Made by a program: the position numbers and the translations under genes. From contig NZ_FNEQ01000006.1 in NCBI RefSeq assembly GCF_900100205.1, positions 62,001-126,000 on the forward strand: 64,000 bases of DNA, read 5' to 3'. Positions 61,921-64,000 of this stretch are shown one piece after another; position 1 is the stretch's first letter; each line of letters begins with the position of its first letter. The notes beneath the pieces were generated by a model. That model was not told where the DNA came from. It searched no databases and worked only from the letters and a program-made list of their open reading frames with translations. The stretch comes from Duganella sp. OV510 (GTDB lineage Bacteria > Pseudomonadota > Gammaproteobacteria > Burkholderiales > Burkholderiaceae_D).

Positions 61921-64000
61921 TCAGGCTGGCTGCGCCACGGCGTCAAGCGCTTCCAGCGCGGCATCGAAGTCGAAGCGTTCAATTGCCTGGCTGACTTTGC
62001 GCAGCTGTCGCGCCAGCGGGTGGCCGGTGGCTTGCGATTCCAATGTCTCCAACACGTCCAGCGCGGCGGTGTCGCTGTCGGCCAGCAGCTTGCGCAGGTG
62101 GGCAAGTGTGGCGGCCGCGTCCGGCGGCAGGGCGGGAGCCGCTGCGATGGCCTCGTCCGGGGTGTTCTCTGCCGCTGCCGCGTAGTTGCCCAGTGCGGCC
62201 AGGCCGGAAAGCACCGGCGCCAGTTCGTTTTCGACCGCCGCCAGCAGCACAGCCAGTTCGGCTTCGGCTACACCCGCTTTGCATGCCAGTTCCAGTGCCG
62301 TAGCTGTCGCCGCCACGCCTTTGGCGCCGACGTTGCCGGCGGTGCCGCGCAAGGTGTGGGCGACCCGCGCCGCCGCTGTGGGGTCATCGCTTTGTCGCGC
62401 TGCCTCGAAATCCTCCCGCAGTCTGGTGTGGCCGTCGCGAAAGCGTACGAGCATGCGCAGGTAAAGGTCCTGCCGGTCCATGCTGGTTGCCATGCCGGCG
62501 CGCTGGTCGATACCCGGGAGTTGGGCAGGTAGGGCAGCAGCCATTTTGCCTGCGGCATCGGGCTGCACCGCTGGGGGACCTGCTACGGCCGGCTGCGCCG
62601 GCCGGATCCACTTGCTCATGGTGGCGAACATGGCGGTGACGTTCAGCGGCTTGGAGATATGGTCATTCATGCCGGCTGACAGCGCCATTTCGCGGTCGCC
62701 GGCCATAGCGTTGGCGGTCATGGCGATGATTGGCAGCCGCGCGTACTGAGGTTGGGCGCGCAGGCGGCGGGTGGCTTCGTAGCCGTCCATCACTGGCATC
62801 TGGCAATCCATCAACACGCCGTCGAAGGCGGCGGCACCGGCATGGGCGAGCAGGTCCAGCGCTTGCTGCCCGTCGCCTACGACCGTGAGTACGATGCCAG
62901 CGGTTTCCAGCAGCTCGCGCGCCAGTTCCTGGTTCATATCGTTGTCCTCGGCCAGCAGCAGGCGGGCGCCGGCCATGCGGGCCTGGTCGGCCGCGCTGCG
63001 GTCCTGTCGCTCTGCCTGGCGCGTTTCGGCCACCACGCCCTTGCCCAGTACCTCGCCGATCGCTTCGAGCAGCGTCGACGGAGTGACTGGCTTGGTCAGC
63101 ACGGCTGGCAGCGCCACCTGCTGGAGCGCCGCCGCTTCCTGAGCGTCGTCCCGGCCGAAGGCCGTCACCATGATGACAGACGGGATGTGATTCACGGCGC
63201 CGCTCTGCATGCGCTGCAGCGTTTCGACGCCGTCCATGCCCGGCATGCGCCAGTCCAGTAGCACCAAGTCGTAGGGCAGGCTTTTGCGCTCAGCCTCGAG
63301 CATGGTGCGCAGCGCGCTGTGGCCGCTGTCGGCGAGGTCCACCTCCAAGCCGAAACTGCGCGCCATGGTCGACAGGATTTCGCGCGCGCTGGCGTTGTCG
63401 TCGACCACCAGCACGCGCAGGCCGAGCAGCTCGTCGGCGTGGAACATGCGGCGCGGCTGCACCTCGGTCTGGCGTCCGAAACGGGAGCTGAAGTGGAAGG
63501 TCGAGCCCTCGCCCGGCATGCTCTCGACCCAGATCCGGCCATCCATCAGCTCCACCAGCTTCTTGGAGATGGCCAGACCTAGCCCGGTGCCGCCGTATTT
63601 GCGCGTGGTCGAGCTGTCTGCCTGGCTGAACGAGTGGAACAGGCGTTCGCACTGCTCGGCCGTCATGCCTATACCGCTGTCGCGCACCCAGAAGTGAAGC
63701 TCGACTTGATCCCCGGCGTCGGCCGCCATTTCGATTCCGACCACGATCTCGCCGCGTTCGGTGAACTTTGCGGCGTTGTTGCCGAGGTTGACCAATACCT
63801 GACCCAGCCGCAGCGAATCGCCCACCAATGCGGTCGGCAGGTCTGCCGAGGTGGCGAACAGCAGTTCCAGGCCTTTGTCCTCGGCCTTCAGGCCGATCAT
63901 GCTGGCGAAGTTCTCCAGCACGTCCTCCAGCCGGAACGGGGCCTGCTCGATGTTCATCTTGCCCGCTTCGATCTTGGAGAAGTCAAGAATGTCGTTGATG
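61921..64000 (-). CDS. Hybrid sensor histidine kinase, BarA-like (C-terminal part)
   Basis: Partial gene entering from the right edge; 692 residues are visible. The frame is open to base 64000 and starts in the kinase H-box region (INDILDFSKIEAGK). Next come the ATPase domain (GIGMTAEQCERLFHSFSQAD, GGTGLGLAISKKLVELM), two receivers (LVLLDWRMPGMDGVE; GVLMDCQMPVMDGYEATRRL) and an Hpt domain (AHTLRGTAGNVGAKG with the phospho-His). This is a full phosphorelay on one chain, of the BarA/ArcB style. The sensor part lies outside the window. Confidence 0.93.
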   Translation of the reverse strand, partial: INDILDFSKIEAGKMNIEQAPFRLEDVLENFASMIGLKAEDKGLELLFATSADLPTALVGDSLRLGQVLVNLGNNAAKFTERGEIVVGIEMAADAGDQVELHFWVRDSGIGMTAEQCERLFHSFSQADSSTTRKYGGTGLGLAISKKLVELMDGRIWVESMPGEGSTFHFSSRFGRQTEVQPRRMFHADELLGLRVLVVDDNASAREILSTMARSFGLEVDLADSGHSALRTMLEAERKSLPYDLVLLDWRMPGMDGVETLQRMQSGAVNHIPSVIMVTAFGRDDAQEAAALQQVALPAVLTKPVTPSTLLEAIGEVLGKGVVAETRQAERQDRSAADQARMAGARLLLAEDNDMNQELARELLETAGIVLTVVGDGQQALDLLAHAGAAAFDGVLMDCQMPVMDGYEATRRLRAQPQYARLPIIAMTANAMAGDREMALSAGMNDHISKPLNVTAMFATMSKWIRPAQPAVAGPPAVQPDAAGKMAAALPAQLPGIDQRAGMATSMDRQDLYLRMLVRFRDGHTRLREDFEAARQSDDPTAAARVAHTLRGTAGNVGAKGVAATATALELACKAGVAEAELAVLLAAVENELAPVLSGLAALGNYAAAAENTPDEAIAAAPALPPDAAATLAHLRKLLADSDTAALDVLETLESQATGHPLARQLRKVSQAIERFDFDAALEALDAVAQPA

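Noticed and set aside
1..64000. tRNA, rRNA, riboswitch or insertion sequence
   Set aside because: No tRNA T-loop text in a cloverleaf setting, no transposase motifs and no terminal repeats with target duplications were seen by eye; a scan with tRNAscan-SE, Infernal and ISfinder would be decisive.

Overview
The window is GC-rich, tightly packed bacterial DNA. Its gene content (malonate decarboxylase with a TRAP carrier, ssuEADCB, OFA carrier, NsrR, many two-component proteins) and protein style suggest a betaproteobacterium of the order Burkholderiales, most like Oxalobacteraceae such as Duganella or Massilia. That placement is inference from protein character only. I see no rRNA, tRNA, CRISPR array, complete insertion sequence or prophage. 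All calls rest on reading sequence and motifs; no database search was run.

Layout. 1-7750: end of a YbdK-type carboxylate-amine ligase, a solute-binding protein, a class I glutamine amidotransferase-like hydrolase, two small hydrophilic stress-type proteins, a DUF421 membrane protein, a LysR regulator, a DUF4105 protein, an acyl-CoA synthetase and an orphan flagellar-rod-like protein. 7932-12627: OFA-type MFS carrier, a two-gene ABC exporter, thioredoxin 2. 12624-22627: ten-gene malonate operon (TRAP dctP-Q-M, then mdcA-C-D-E-G-B-H), divergent from a GntR regulator of MdcY type. 22624-27570: NsrR, Bcr/CflA exporter, EpsC-type serine acetyltransferase, lipoprotein pair, orphan ribbon-helix-helix protein. 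27570-38635: a compact peptide and D-amino-acid scavenging locus (M19 dipeptidase, two serine hydrolases, DUF1611/DgcN-like protein, TonB receptor, POT-like carrier, dipeptide epimerase) divergent from an XRE-cupin regulator. 38632-48017: two divergent organosulfur operons (sfnB-like, metNIQ-like, flavin monooxygenase; and ssuEADCB). 48253-64000: YceI, an amidohydrolase, then signal transduction genes (output-less REC-PAS protein, propeller histidine kinase, NarL-type regulator with a sensorless kinase, REC-REC-kinase, hybrid kinase) mixed with small hydrolases.

How the genes work together. The malonate block would import malonate, charge the acyl-carrier subunit with its special prosthetic group, and decarboxylate malonyl-carrier to acetyl-carrier, under a GntR switch at a TGTATACA palindrome. 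The peptide block would move peptides across the outer membrane, trim them in the periplasm, import them and epimerise or hydrolyse D-containing dipeptides. The sulfur block would take up sulfonates and sulfur compounds and release sulfite with reduced flavin from SsuE.

Most unusual observation: two copies of a roughly 200-bp AT-rich noncoding module (51080-51277 and 52324-52521) follow two successive minus-strand genes. Each carries four DnaA-box-like 9-mers at identical offsets (0, +162, +174, +188), a shared 12-mer at +123, and a small stem with one compensatory base-pair change. This looks like an undescribed repeated regulatory, replication-protein-titrating or structured element.
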